64,000 nt of DNA. Origin: Bacilli bacterium. GTDB taxonomy: Bacteria; Bacillota_I; Bacilli_A; RFN20; CAG-826. Location of the stretch: positions 1-64,000 of the forward strand of contig CAAGAN010000035.1 of the NCBI GenBank assembly GCA_900767825.1, given 5' to 3'. Positions 1 to 9,398 of this stretch are shown piece by piece; position 1 is the first letter of the stretch, and each line of letters opens with the position of its first letter. Below the pieces are notes generated by a model, which had not been told where the DNA came from, ran no database searches, and was given only the letters and a program-made list of their open reading frames with translations. A program made the translations under genes and the position numbers.

Positions 1-1
1 C

Positions 2-148
2 TGGCTGAACCTATTCTGGTTCATATCCAACGGTCCAAAGGACAAGTACGACAAGGTACTGCTTTTCCTTAAAACGGCCATCCAGAAGCGCTGCATGGTG
101 CGTTATAGGGATACATTTGGCTCAAAAGATGCGATGAAATCGAAATAG
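2..148 (+). pseudogene. C-terminal end of an ISXO2/IS1595-family transposase
   Basis: An open frame enters the window from the left and stops at 146-148, giving 48 residues. The motif WLNLFWF followed by YDKVLLFL and VRYRDTF is what I recall of the C-terminal end of ISXO2-like (IS1595) transposases in gut Firmicutes. The stretch is visibly GC-richer than what follows, consistent with a mobile origin. Only the tail is visible, so intact gene versus remnant cannot be told. A matching N-terminal fragment of the same family lies at 62684-62959. Confidence 0.55.
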
Positions 149-520
149 TTCATCACCCGTTTGCAAATAACGTTTTTTTTTTAAATAAATAACAAATATT
201 AAATCTAACGATTTTATAAAACCTAAAGCTCTTCTAATTGCACGTTCCTCCTTATTTATCTAACTCCCATTTGGCAAAAAATAGCCAAAAGGGTCTATAA
301 AACTAAAATTCAAAATGAATTACTTTCACCTAGACAAACTAAAAGACAAAAGAGGCCTTCAAAATTAATGAAGGTACAACTTCTAAGGCTTCATTTTTTG
401 AAATTGGTGCGATACGTGTATTCATTTTGACAAGAAAACTTTAGCAAAAGCAACATGAAAGCACAGTACCCAAATGGGTACTTTTAGGAAGAAATCTTAT
501 TTATTTTTGTTATTGTTTTA
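149..520. other. Intergenic stretch without a recognisable gene
   Basis: No credible reading frame is seen in these 372 bases. They hold a short palindrome (TTGGC...GCCAA around 272-290) and a weak CCTTC/GAAGG inverted repeat near 355-375. It probably contains the 3' end of the response-regulator transcript and the right flank of the insertion-sequence relic. Confidence 0.5.
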
Positions 521-1168
521 TTAATTAGAATTGGGACGTTCCAATATGACTAATCCAGTTTCTCTTGCCCTTACTGCTAATTCAGTCCTAGAACGTAAGC
601 CTGTCTTATTTAATAAATTGGATATATGTTTCTTAATTGCATTAGGAGAGACATTGAGTTTCTCGGCGATTTCTTGATTGCTATATCCTCCAGTCATGAG
701 ACGAAGGACAATTAATTCCTTATTGGTAAATTCATTACTTTTAGCCAAGCCTACATTGACGCTCATGGTAGCATCAGGATAGACAATCTCCCCATTCATT
801 ACTTTATCCATGACGGATAAAATGCTTTCCTTATTAGCTTCTTTATACCAAAAGCCTTCTGCCCCTAGCTTTTTAGCGCGTTCTATATAAGAACATTCGG
901 GCATGCTTGTAACAATTATTATCTTTGTATTAGGGAATTTCCTTTTAATTTTAGAAGCAGCTTCAAGTCCACTATAGCCATCGCTAGTAACTACATCCAT
1001 CAATATCAAATCTATCTGGGTGGACATGCAATAAATCTCTGCTAGAGCAGCACAATCTATGACTTTTGATAATTTATAGTTAGGCGAAGTATTGACAAAA
1101 TGGGAAAAAAGTTCGGCTGGCATTGCCTGATCTTCAACAATTAATACAGAATATTTCTTCTTTTCCAT
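521..1168 (-). CDS. NarL/FixJ-type response regulator (LuxR HTH)
   Basis: Cytoplasmic two-component transcription regulator of 215 residues. Residues 6-125 form the receiver domain: acidic pair E12-D13, phospho-acceptor D58 (LILMD), T87 and K109 all in place. Residues 147-207 form a LuxR-type helix-turn-helix (IAEKLNVSPNAIKKHI). No histidine kinase lies in the window, so the partner is unknown. It follows the GH78-like gene by 81 bp on the same strand and could be the last cistron of the glycan operon or a separate unit. The family call is firm; the regulon is not known. Confidence 0.88.
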   Translation of the reverse strand: MEKKKYSVLIVEDQAMPAELFSHFVNTSPNYKLSKVIDCAALAEIYCMSTQIDLILMDVVTSDGYSGLEAASKIKRKFPNTKIIIVTSMPECSYIERAKKLGAEGFWYKEANKESILSVMDKVMNGEIVYPDATMSVNVGLAKSNEFTNKELIVLRLMTGGYSNQEIAEKLNVSPNAIKKHISNLLNKTGLRSRTELAVRARETGLVILERPNSN

Positions 1169-1249
1169 TTAATGAATGTGTTTTGCTTCTAATTACATCT
1201 ATAAGGATACCACCATTCATATATTAAGGTCATTTAGAAAATGTTATTT

Positions 1250-3190
1250 CTATTTATCATTAATTACGATTTGTTCGATTATATATGCTAAAGAAGATGC
1301 AAATCCATGGTTGCAACTTGCAGTTGGAGACAATTTTTCCCATATGGTCTTGCTCTTTTTTGCCATTTCTAAGAAATTAGATTTAATCTCGTTTTTTAAT
1401 AAATCGAATTCATTTTCTCTTAAAAGGAATAACATCCTTAGATATTTGCCAATAAATAAAGCAGATGGCAGCAAATTAAATTCATGGATATGGAATTTAA
1501 TCTTATCAATATAATCTCTATCTTCGTTTAGATTAAAGAAAAGGGCGTAATATTGGCATGTTTCAGATATATCTTCTTTATAGACATTTATCTTCCTTTT
1601 ATCTATATAGGCATGGTCATGATAAAAGCCATCAAAATAAGACAGTTCATTTATCTTTTCCATTAAGATAATGCTTTTCTTTATGAGTTCTTCATCTTCA
1701 TACAAAATCCCGATGTCTCTAATCATTTCCATATAAAGCATATTGGTTGGAAAGTTGATGCCTTTAGTAAAGTCATTTGCCTTGCTCCATTCAATAAATA
1801 CCCAGCTAGGCAAATTAGATAATAAACCATCAGGAGTTTCATATTGTTTTAGGAAGTGATAAAAAGAATAAACCTTATCTTTGAAGGCTTTTATTAATTC
1901 TTCATCCCTACTTCTATTTCTATAACTTAATAATTCAATAACTAGCCACATTCCCCAATTAGGAATAAAGGTACCGTCTTTATGATTGCTAGGATAGCAC
2001 ATTGCAAAGACATCATTAGGGATATCCAAGCAATCTTGATATAAATAATTGGTTAGGAATCTTTTTTCTATTCTATTAGAAGAAGAGAAATGATATTCTG
2101 CCAATCCTAAAAAATAGGAATCACAAAGCCATGGGGCTCTTTCTCTACCTGGGCAATCAGTAAACAAATCATAGCTATTTTGAATATATGTATTCTTACT
2201 AGCTTCATATATCAAAAGAAGATCCTTGTCGTTTATATCGATTTGTCTTTTTTCAATATTGTTTTCTATTCCAATAAAGGAAACATCTACTTCTATATCA
2301 TCATTAGGGACTAGGACCATTAAATATTGCAAGCAATATGGGATGTTATTAATTAATTCATAAGCCCCCTTGTTTACATTAATTTCGATAAAATCATTAC
2401 AGTTACTACGTCCAAAAACCCAGTTGCCATCTTCAACTAATTCATCAAAAACAAGGAATATCTTGCCTTTTGATTTTGATTTAATATGAATCTTAAATAA
2501 TCCAGATTTAATCCCATCTAATTTATATTGATAAGATTTATAGCCCTCTTTTATCTTAGAAAAGAAATTTAATTCAAGATCATAATTATTTAGATACCTA
2601 AGGTTATCAAAATCTAGATAGGGTCGAGGAAGAATATTGCTAAAGCCTTTAAAATCTTCTTTCCTAATGAAGGAGAAATCATATAAAGGAAATTGATTAT
2701 TCGCCTTAATTATTTCTATCTCTTTTAGATAAGTAACTTCTTTTGGATTTAATCTAATTAATCCATCACTAGATAAATCATAACGTTCAATCAATCCTCT
2801 TTGATAAGAATATTTACTAGAAATCGATAGATATTTCTTATTTATAAAATAATCAAAATCAAAACTAGAAGAGACTAATTCATCATCTTTATATAATTCA
2901 ATTCCAAAGAAAAATGGCTGGTTTTCTATATCAAAACTAGGAAATCCATAATAGAGAATCGATATCTCGATATTAGAAGAATTAGGGATATCAATTAGTT
3001 TGCTCCTATATAGGTTCTTGCTAGACCTAACTGGGCCAAAATCAATTAATTCTTTATTAATATAAATTGAATAATAAGATGAACAAGTTACCTTTATGCG
3101 ATTGAAAATAACTTCATTTTTATTTCTAGCAAGGATATTGCTATTTAAACCTATTTCTTCTTTAAAACTAATTATCTTCATATTCCACAT
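1250..3190 (-). CDS. GH78-type alpha-L-rhamnosidase-like protein (six-hairpin)
   Basis: Predicted cytoplasmic glycosidase of 646 residues without a signal peptide. An N-terminal beta-rich part (about 1-310) precedes an (alpha/alpha)6-type domain. Residues 345-354 read DCPGRERAPW, followed by D357. This matches the conserved D-x-P-x-R-E-R-x-x-W...D signature of bacterial alpha-L-rhamnosidases, where the acidic residues are catalytic. Its start overlaps the preceding GH95-like gene by 23 bp (ATG4 at 3181 would overlap 14 bp), so the two are translationally coupled. It probably removes terminal rhamnose or a similar deoxysugar from imported oligosaccharides. Substrate is inferred from family only. 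Confidence 0.75.
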   Translation of the reverse strand: MWNMKIISFKEEIGLNSNILARNKNEVIFNRIKVTCSSYYSIYINKELIDFGPVRSSKNLYRSKLIDIPNSSNIEISILYYGFPSFDIENQPFFFGIELYKDDELVSSSFDFDYFINKKYLSISSKYSYQRGLIERYDLSSDGLIRLNPKEVTYLKEIEIIKANNQFPLYDFSFIRKEDFKGFSNILPRPYLDFDNLRYLNNYDLELNFFSKIKEGYKSYQYKLDGIKSGLFKIHIKSKSKGKIFLVFDELVEDGNWVFGRSNCNDFIEINVNKGAYELINNIPYCLQYLMVLVPNDDIEVDVSFIGIENNIEKRQIDINDKDLLLIYEASKNTYIQNSYDLFTDCPGRERAPWLCDSYFLGLAEYHFSSSNRIEKRFLTNYLYQDCLDIPNDVFAMCYPSNHKDGTFIPNWGMWLVIELLSYRNRSRDEELIKAFKDKVYSFYHFLKQYETPDGLLSNLPSWVFIEWSKANDFTKGINFPTNMLYMEMIRDIGILYEDEELIKKSIILMEKINELSYFDGFYHDHAYIDKRKINVYKEDISETCQYYALFFNLNEDRDYIDKIKFHIHEFNLLPSALFIGKYLRMLFLLRENEFDLLKNEIKSNFLEMAKKSKTIWEKLSPTASCNHGFASSLAYIIEQIVINDK

Positions 3191-5312
3191 TGCTTACATT
3201 AGATAAAACTATTATTCCATTAAGTTTACATTCGAATCTTATTTTCTTTCCGTCTAGTCTTAATACGGGATTTTCCTTTAAGTTATTCCTGATTTTAATA
3301 GAAAAAGGAGTCTTACTTTCTAAAGAAAATAAAATTATCCTGCCCTTATTTCTAGTCGCATTAACCTTGATATTCCTAGGCAGGTTCAAATTAAAGAACT
3401 TGGTTTCCTTGTCTTTCCAGCTATTTGGAATAGAAGGGAACAAAGTAAGAATCTCGTCATGAAAAGAAAGCAGCATATCCAAGATACTTCTATTTGCTCC
3501 CATATTCGCTTCTAAAGTCATAACATAGCAATTAAGTTCGCTATAACCTAGGTGCTTATAATCGCAGTTCATATGGAATCCATTTGGATGGATAAAGGCA
3601 TCAATGAATATCTTCAAATATTTATAAGCGTTATCCCCGTCTCTTATTAAACTATATAAACCCGAAGCCTCAACAAAAGAGAAACCAACCCATTCAGAAG
3701 TAGAAAACGATACAAGGTGGTCGATGTCTTTTTTGATTATGTCTTTGTTTTCTTCAATATTTAGCAAAGGCAAATTCTTATACATAAGCATATGGGAGAA
3801 ATGCCTATGGCTTTTTAAGAAAGATACATCCCTAGATATTTTTAGATAACCATCTTCATCCCTAAAATAAGGAGAAACCAAGTCAAGTTGGCCTTGATAA
3901 TATGAAGAATCAAAATTAAGAATCTTGCTATATTCAACTAATTTAGAATATAGATACCTAAGCATTGTAATCTCAAAATTGGTTTGGTTCTTAAATAATG
4001 ACCTTTTTTCGTTTTCAAAGAATTCAGGTGAAGAATGGAACAATGATTCTAAATAGCCATCTTTATTAATTCTTAGATATTTTCTTATACATAATTCGGA
4101 ATTCTTAAAGAAATAAAAGCAGCGGTTCTTAAGAAACTTCTTATCGCCGTAATAAGAATAATAATCATCAAATACCTTCAATATCCAGATAGATACCATC
4201 GGAGACAAAGCATATTGAGGCCACCCTCCTAAAGAAAGTCCATCTTGGGACATGACCCCAGGAACAAGAAGACCATCGCTATGCATGAATTCTTTGGCAA
4301 ATTTCTTAAAAGCGGATCTATGGCTATATAGATAATCTAGCAATACTTTTCCTTCGTCTTTATGATTGCTGATAAAATAATAATCATAAGTCATCTCGAC
4401 ATTGATATCGTTATGCAAATCGCTTTTCCAAGGTGGCAAATTGTCATTGTTTTGCGTCCATACCCCTTGCAAGGTAAGAGGATATTTCTTTCTTGAATTT
4501 GATCCAAAATAATATAGACCCTTGATATATAAGTCATTTATTTGTTCATCTGGAGTAGATATTACTCCGTTTCTATAATAACTATCCCAAAATGAATTAT
4601 GGTCATCTAGGTTCTTAGATTTGTTTTTATAATAGGCATTTAAAATAGCTTTACCCTTAAGCAAATAACAATTCTTTTGGATAGTAAATAAATACACGTA
4701 TCCATTAATTTCCTTTATTTCCTTGCAAATGATATAGAAATGTTTATTGCCATACATCTTTTGATATATGTATCTAAAACTTCCGTTTTCCTTATATTTG
4801 CTAGGAGGATAATCTAACCCCCTATCTTCTTCGCTTTGATAAAAATACTTGCTAAGAACAAAATCAAAATTGAGCCTATTATTTGAGTTTATAACGAATA
4901 CATCTTTGTTCGCATCTATATATCCAGATAAAAGATAATCTTCATTTTTAAATTTAAAAGTCCCGTTATCGAAACAAATCTCAAATAACGAATCCTTATT
5001 TATCTTTATATCCTTGAATAATAATCTGCCTGCGTTAAGTTTAGTTGGATAAGGATGAAGATAGCAATCGTCGAATAACTTATATAGTTTTGCGTAATCA
5101 TTATTAATGCAATCTAACATATATGGGTAATTAAAATTCTTATCTTTAAATTCGCCGGGTAATCTTTTATCCCATAAAGAAACCAAATCCAAAGAAATAA
5201 CTAGATTATCGCTTCCATAAATAAGAGCGCCGATATTCCCGTTCCCTAACATCAATCCTTCAAAAGAAGTTTTTAATGGTCCTATGTTTCTAAAATAATG
5301 TTTGTTTTTCAT
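3168..5312 (-). CDS. GH95-like glycoside hydrolase
   Basis: Cytoplasmic enzyme of 714 residues with no signal peptide. The start GLMLGNGNIGALIYG (19-33) matches the N-terminal domain of GH95 alpha-L-fucosidase/galactosidase proteins (usual form LPLGNGRLGAMVYG). LQGVWTQN (281-288), PPW and HNDINVEM (300-307) match the catalytic (alpha/alpha)6 domain motif, and SHRHFSHM corresponds to the H-R-H-x-S-H motif of the family. It overlaps the secreted 927-residue gene by 4 bp and GH78-like by 23 bp. Inference: it cleaves alpha-linked fucose or a related sugar from imported glycans, together with the GH78-like enzyme. Confidence 0.72.
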   Translation of the reverse strand: MKNKHYFRNIGPLKTSFEGLMLGNGNIGALIYGSDNLVISLDLVSLWDKRLPGEFKDKNFNYPYMLDCINNDYAKLYKLFDDCYLHPYPTKLNAGRLLFKDIKINKDSLFEICFDNGTFKFKNEDYLLSGYIDANKDVFVINSNNRLNFDFVLSKYFYQSEEDRGLDYPPSKYKENGSFRYIYQKMYGNKHFYIICKEIKEINGYVYLFTIQKNCYLLKGKAILNAYYKNKSKNLDDHNSFWDSYYRNGVISTPDEQINDLYIKGLYYFGSNSRKKYPLTLQGVWTQNNDNLPPWKSDLHNDINVEMTYDYYFISNHKDEGKVLLDYLYSHRSAFKKFAKEFMHSDGLLVPGVMSQDGLSLGGWPQYALSPMVSIWILKVFDDYYSYYGDKKFLKNRCFYFFKNSELCIRKYLRINKDGYLESLFHSSPEFFENEKRSLFKNQTNFEITMLRYLYSKLVEYSKILNFDSSYYQGQLDLVSPYFRDEDGYLKISRDVSFLKSHRHFSHMLMYKNLPLLNIEENKDIIKKDIDHLVSFSTSEWVGFSFVEASGLYSLIRDGDNAYKYLKIFIDAFIHPNGFHMNCDYKHLGYSELNCYVMTLEANMGANRSILDMLLSFHDEILTLFPSIPNSWKDKETKFFNLNLPRNIKVNATRNKGRIILFSLESKTPFSIKIRNNLKENPVLRLDGKKIRFECKLNGIIVLSNVSNVEYEDN

Positions 5313-8092
5313 AAAGATAGCGGGATTAGATATATTCCCTTTCCTGGAGAAATAGATAATGAAAGAGTTGAATCAATGATCTTTCTTAAATGTTTGGTCC
5401 CATTTTCAAAGACAAGGGCATAATTTATTCCATCATTAAACCTTATTGTAGCATTTTTAGTCTCGTTATTGATTTTAGGAGAAGCATAATTCATTAATAA
5501 ATAGGAATAGTCATTGTTATTTTTATATTCGCTTACTAGCAATGAATCAAAAGAAGAAGAGAAGCTCATTTTATTTAGCGAATTGAGCTTATTATCTAAT
5601 TTATTGAATTGAATTAAATTCCCATTTGCATAAATTCCAGAATAATCGAAATAAGAATAATATGGGCTGAATGAATTGATTTCTTCGTTAGCGGTTTTGC
5701 TATAACCATATAAATTGGTTTTGCTATAAGTTGAGAAATTAACTAACCCATTATCTAAATTAGAATTGCTTGAATACACAAAATAGGCAATATCATTGCT
5801 ACCAAAAGCCATATTTGAATACATTTGGAAAAGTATTTCCTCGCTAGAATTAATCCCGCTAATATCATAAGTAGCATCATCCATATTCGTTGAATGGATA
5901 AACGTCTTTAATTCCCCTACTCCATATTCTTTAATTCTATTCGCATATAAAGAAAGATTATAAAGATGATTCGTAATGACGCTTCCATTTGTCTTAACTG
6001 GATATTGATCAAAGCTAGCATAACCTAATGATGGAAATAATTTAGAGAAATAATTATTTAGATATGTATTGTAATTATTAAAATTGCCACCATCTCCAAA
6101 AGGGAGAAGGTTAATAAATGGTTTGCCTTTGATTTTATATGTATTTAGATATAAATCGCTAAAGACAGCATAATTTGACATGCTTTCTTTAACACCTGGT
6201 TCATCTTTTAAAAATAGTCCATCATAAGACGAATATAAGGAAGAATAATCTAGTTTAGACAAGATACATTCCATTACTTCTTTATAAATAGAATCTTTCA
6301 AAGTGAAGTTTTGACTTTTACATAAAGCAGACAAATCATAAATAATGGATATAAAATCAACCACCTTCAGGTTATATTGGCTGGATTTGGATAATATCAA
6401 TTTGTTATTAGGCTTTATATTATCCATATAAGCATCAATCGTGGATTCCAATTTGGCTTTATATTCTTTTTTCTTAGAAGAAATTAGCGCGTTATTGTAA
6501 TTTTTTAAATCAACGGCAAATTGATTTTCTAATGTTCCGTTTCTCCCGTTATATAAAGGTATGATCTTGCTAAAACCGGCATTTTTAACATCGCTTAATA
6601 TCGAATCAGCATTGCTTTCATTAATTTGGGGGACTGCATAGGCGGTTATATCGAATTTATCTTCAACCTTCATATTCGGGACATACATTCCATCAATTAA
6701 TTCGTAACCATCCATTTGGTTTTTATTAATCCCATAGATAGAAGAAAAACTCCAGACTCCGCTAGAAATAACATCATGTCCCCCTTCTTTATATTTGCCA
6801 ATACCTAGATTATTTAGATTCAAGGATGGGAAAATATTTTCATTAACTGGCAAGACTATTTCTTTCCATTCATTCGCCTTGAATTGAATCCTATCGACTA
6901 AAGTAGCTAACCCAGTATATGTTTCTCTTATCTCAATAGATGTATCTACACTAGTTTTCATATAGAAGTAAATAACTTCATATGAGCTTATTGATAAAGA
7001 TAGATTTGGCTTGAACCAAAGCCAATCTTTAGGAGTAGACAAATCGTATAATTCATACACGTCCCTATTATTTTCGTCTTTAACCACTCTAGAAGAGAAT
7101 GAACATACATAATCGTTATAGATTAAAGAATCTGAACTGCTATTAAATAGAATCGGATCTTCTTCTATTACCTTGTTCTCTCCATAGAAACATGTAAATG
7201 TTAAATCAGGTATTTCAAAACCAGGCGTACCAAACCAAATAGCTAAACCCAAATCAGACAAAGTAGATATAGAAGAAGTATCAATGCTAACTAGATTCCA
7301 CTCACCTTTACGTATTTGATATTGGCTAGTCGATACATAATTCTTTTGTATCCTATATTGCAAGGTATAGTCTTTGCTTGATTTGACATAGAAATTAATA
7401 GAAGAAAAAGAAGTAATATCAAAATTGGAATTTAAGTGAATCCAAAATGTATCATTTCCCGTTATATTCGATAAAGAAATATACTCTTTTACCCCTATTT
7501 CATCCCCATAAGTTATTTCATTAATCCTAGTCGCTGAATATTCTTGATTAGCAAAATGCATATCATTAGCATCTAACAATCTGCTATACCTAGAATTAAA
7601 TCTGCTATTTAGATAAACCAAATAAGGGTGATTTGAAATTAAATACCTAAATGAATCATCAAGGTTTTGATAATCGTGATTGCATTCATTTAAGGATATA
7701 AAATCTATAAAAGACAAGTTCTCTTTATGGTTATATATAGATTCAATCTTATTATTTAGGATTTTACCTTGTTTTGAGTAAGATAAAACTACTCTTTCAT
7801 CGTTATTATCAAGGCTATTTAGGAAATCAGTGCTCAAATATTTAGGTTCACTTACATTCCCTGAAGTAGGTCTATCAAAGCAATAGGAATTATGGTTGCA
7901 ACAAATGTAATATTCTTTGTTCCCGTTATTATCCAAGCTAGGTTCTAAAGAAAGATAATGATTCCAGTTGCAAGAAGAATCATGACTATTCTCATTAGCC
8001 ATGGTTTCAAGTTGATTATGCGAAGTAAAAATTAGACCCATAGAGAGCAATGAAATAGATAATATTGAAGATAAAACCATTTTATGTTCCAT
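5309..8092 (-). CDS. Secreted multidomain glycosidase-like protein (DEP-barrel family)
   Basis: Protein of 927 residues with an N-terminal hydrophobic signal segment (about 4-24). Residues 41-70 hold a Cys/His module (CNWNHY...YICCNH) shared with the frameshifted gene at 8140-9398. Two beta-sandwich, carbohydrate-binding-like modules follow (about 190-310 and 315-455), each with an (I/V)-(Y/N)-F-Y-(V/M)-K-(S/T)-S core. Residues 480-900 form a barrel domain with D630-E631-P632 and NLLPFGD, ASFDQYP and QMYSNMAFGS landmarks, paralogous to the proteins at 9398-10576 and 13552-15006. I know no named family for the barrel. It resembles clan-A glycosidases only in general order. Likely acts outside the cell on the glycan served by this operon. 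Confidence 0.6.
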   Translation of the reverse strand: MEHKMVLSSILSISLLSMGLIFTSHNQLETMANENSHDSSCNWNHYLSLEPSLDNNGNKEYYICCNHNSYCFDRPTSGNVSEPKYLSTDFLNSLDNNDERVVLSYSKQGKILNNKIESIYNHKENLSFIDFISLNECNHDYQNLDDSFRYLISNHPYLVYLNSRFNSRYSRLLDANDMHFANQEYSATRINEITYGDEIGVKEYISLSNITGNDTFWIHLNSNFDITSFSSINFYVKSSKDYTLQYRIQKNYVSTSQYQIRKGEWNLVSIDTSSISTLSDLGLAIWFGTPGFEIPDLTFTCFYGENKVIEEDPILFNSSSDSLIYNDYVCSFSSRVVKDENNRDVYELYDLSTPKDWLWFKPNLSLSISSYEVIYFYMKTSVDTSIEIRETYTGLATLVDRIQFKANEWKEIVLPVNENIFPSLNLNNLGIGKYKEGGHDVISSGVWSFSSIYGINKNQMDGYELIDGMYVPNMKVEDKFDITAYAVPQINESNADSILSDVKNAGFSKIIPLYNGRNGTLENQFAVDLKNYNNALISSKKKEYKAKLESTIDAYMDNIKPNNKLILSKSSQYNLKVVDFISIIYDLSALCKSQNFTLKDSIYKEVMECILSKLDYSSLYSSYDGLFLKDEPGVKESMSNYAVFSDLYLNTYKIKGKPFINLLPFGDGGNFNNYNTYLNNYFSKLFPSLGYASFDQYPVKTNGSVITNHLYNLSLYANRIKEYGVGELKTFIHSTNMDDATYDISGINSSEEILFQMYSNMAFGSNDIAYFVYSSNSNLDNGLVNFSTYSKTNLYGYSKTANEEINSFSPYYSYFDYSGIYANGNLIQFNKLDNKLNSLNKMSFSSSFDSLLVSEYKNNNDYSYLLMNYASPKINNETKNATIRFNDGINYALVFENGTKHLRKIIDSTLSLSISPGKGIYLIPLSL

Positions 8093-8102
8093 AACCTAAA
8101 TA

Positions 8103-8130
8103 ATGGGGCAGCCAATTAAGGCCACCCCAT
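8103..8130 (-). other. Intercistronic GC-rich hairpin in the glycan operon
   Basis: ATGGGGCAGCC (8103-8113) and GGCCACCCCAT (8120-8130) form an 11-bp stem (two wobble pairs) with a 6-nt loop. It sits between the stop of the carbohydrate-binding gene and the 927-residue gene. No T-run follows on the transcribed strand, so it is more likely an RNA-stability or processing hairpin, or a weak terminator that grades expression of the downstream enzymes. Confidence 0.5.
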
Positions 8131-8139
8131 AATGCATTT

Positions 8140-9398
8140 TTATTTTAAGATTCCGTAGATTGAACCAATTGACCAAACAATGTTTGTTCTTGGGGTATCG
8201 TTTCCCCAAGAAGCCGGGGCAATATCAATCAATCTTGAATATATGTCATCAACGTTGATTTCAATCTTGGTCCATGTATCGGCAGCTAGTTTCATGCCTT
8301 TATATGCACCCGTTTCCCAAGCATCATTTTTGATTTCTAAATTATCAATGGCAACGCTAGACTTGATATAGAAATATACAGAAGAATATTTACTTAAAGA
8401 AATTGCCCTTACAAGAGAATCCCTTTGATCTTCGGCAACATCCTTATCATTGATTCTAGCCTTAAACCAAAGAATACCTTGATTATTCGATTCTTTAATA
8501 TCAATACAAGAATATGTTCCTATTGTTGGATCAACCTTTTTAGAAATCTCCAATTTTCCTGCTGGAGAAGAATAATTTTGGGGAACATATGTATTCAATT
8601 CGTTAGAAACATCGAAAACAGTTTCTTGATTGATTGTCTTTTTAACTCCATACATAGAAGTAATCGACCAAACAAGATTGGTTTTTTGTCCCCATGAGGC
8701 AAATGAAACGTTTTCTACTGTTGAAATTGTTTCGCTAACTGGAACCTCAATTTTTGTCCAAGTATTTTCTTCAAGAACAATTTTACCGCCAGCAACACCA
8801 TAATCATCTTTTGCACCAACCCCAAAATTAGTAATCTTTTGATTGGATTTTATATAGAAAATGACAGAAGAATAATTCTTTAGCGAGTCGGTTAAAGCAG
8901 GCCTAAGCCGAGGGCATCTCCTTCGGCTTTATTAATGTCCATTCTAACGTAATCGCCATAAACATCATCTTTTTGGCCTGTTTTATGGTCGAAGTTTGCT
9001 ATTCCATAATTATTAGGAACATAATACTGTGCCTTCGTGTCATAAAGCACATCCATATCTTCGTATAAAGATGGGATATAACGATCATCACCAAAGACAA
9101 GTTCATCAAAATAAAGTCCATCTAACGGGCCTTTGTCCACTACCGTGCCAACTTCTGGGGCAGTGAATAGATGTTTCCCTGGATGATTGCAACAAGCCCA
9201 GAATTCTTTTGAACCATGTTTGTTATAAGTTGCATCCACCTTGTCATAATGGTTGAAGATACAGCTTGGAGTATGGGCGTCTCCAGCCTGGACGGTATAG
9301 AAAGCTGCACCTTTATTGACTAATAAGGCAGTTCCTGCGATTAATGATGCTGAGACCAATCCGATAATGATTAGTTTTTTATTTCTTGTAATATTCAT
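8140..9398 (-). pseudogene. Secreted tandem carbohydrate-binding protein, broken by one frameshift
   Basis: Two open frames, 8892-9398 (168 aa) and the region ending at 8140, together encode one protein of about 419 residues. The first half has a hydrophobic signal/anchor (residues 8-32) and a Cys/His module (CIFNHY...FWACCNH). It then reads DINKAEGDALGLGLL and stops at 8892. One base out of phase the sequence continues uninterrupted as RPALTDSLKNYSSVIFYIKS through to 8140, completing one binding repeat and starting another (DSLVRAISLSKYSSVYFYIKS). One missing base near 8892-8905 explains it. No slippery heptamer is present. Its start overlaps the upstream stop (TAATG). It could be a true mutation or a sequence error. 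Confidence 0.7.

Noticed and set aside
8885..8910. Programmed -1 frameshift in the carbohydrate-binding gene
   Set aside because: The overlap lacks an X-XXY-YYZ slippery heptamer and a following pseudoknot; a mutation or sequence error is simpler.
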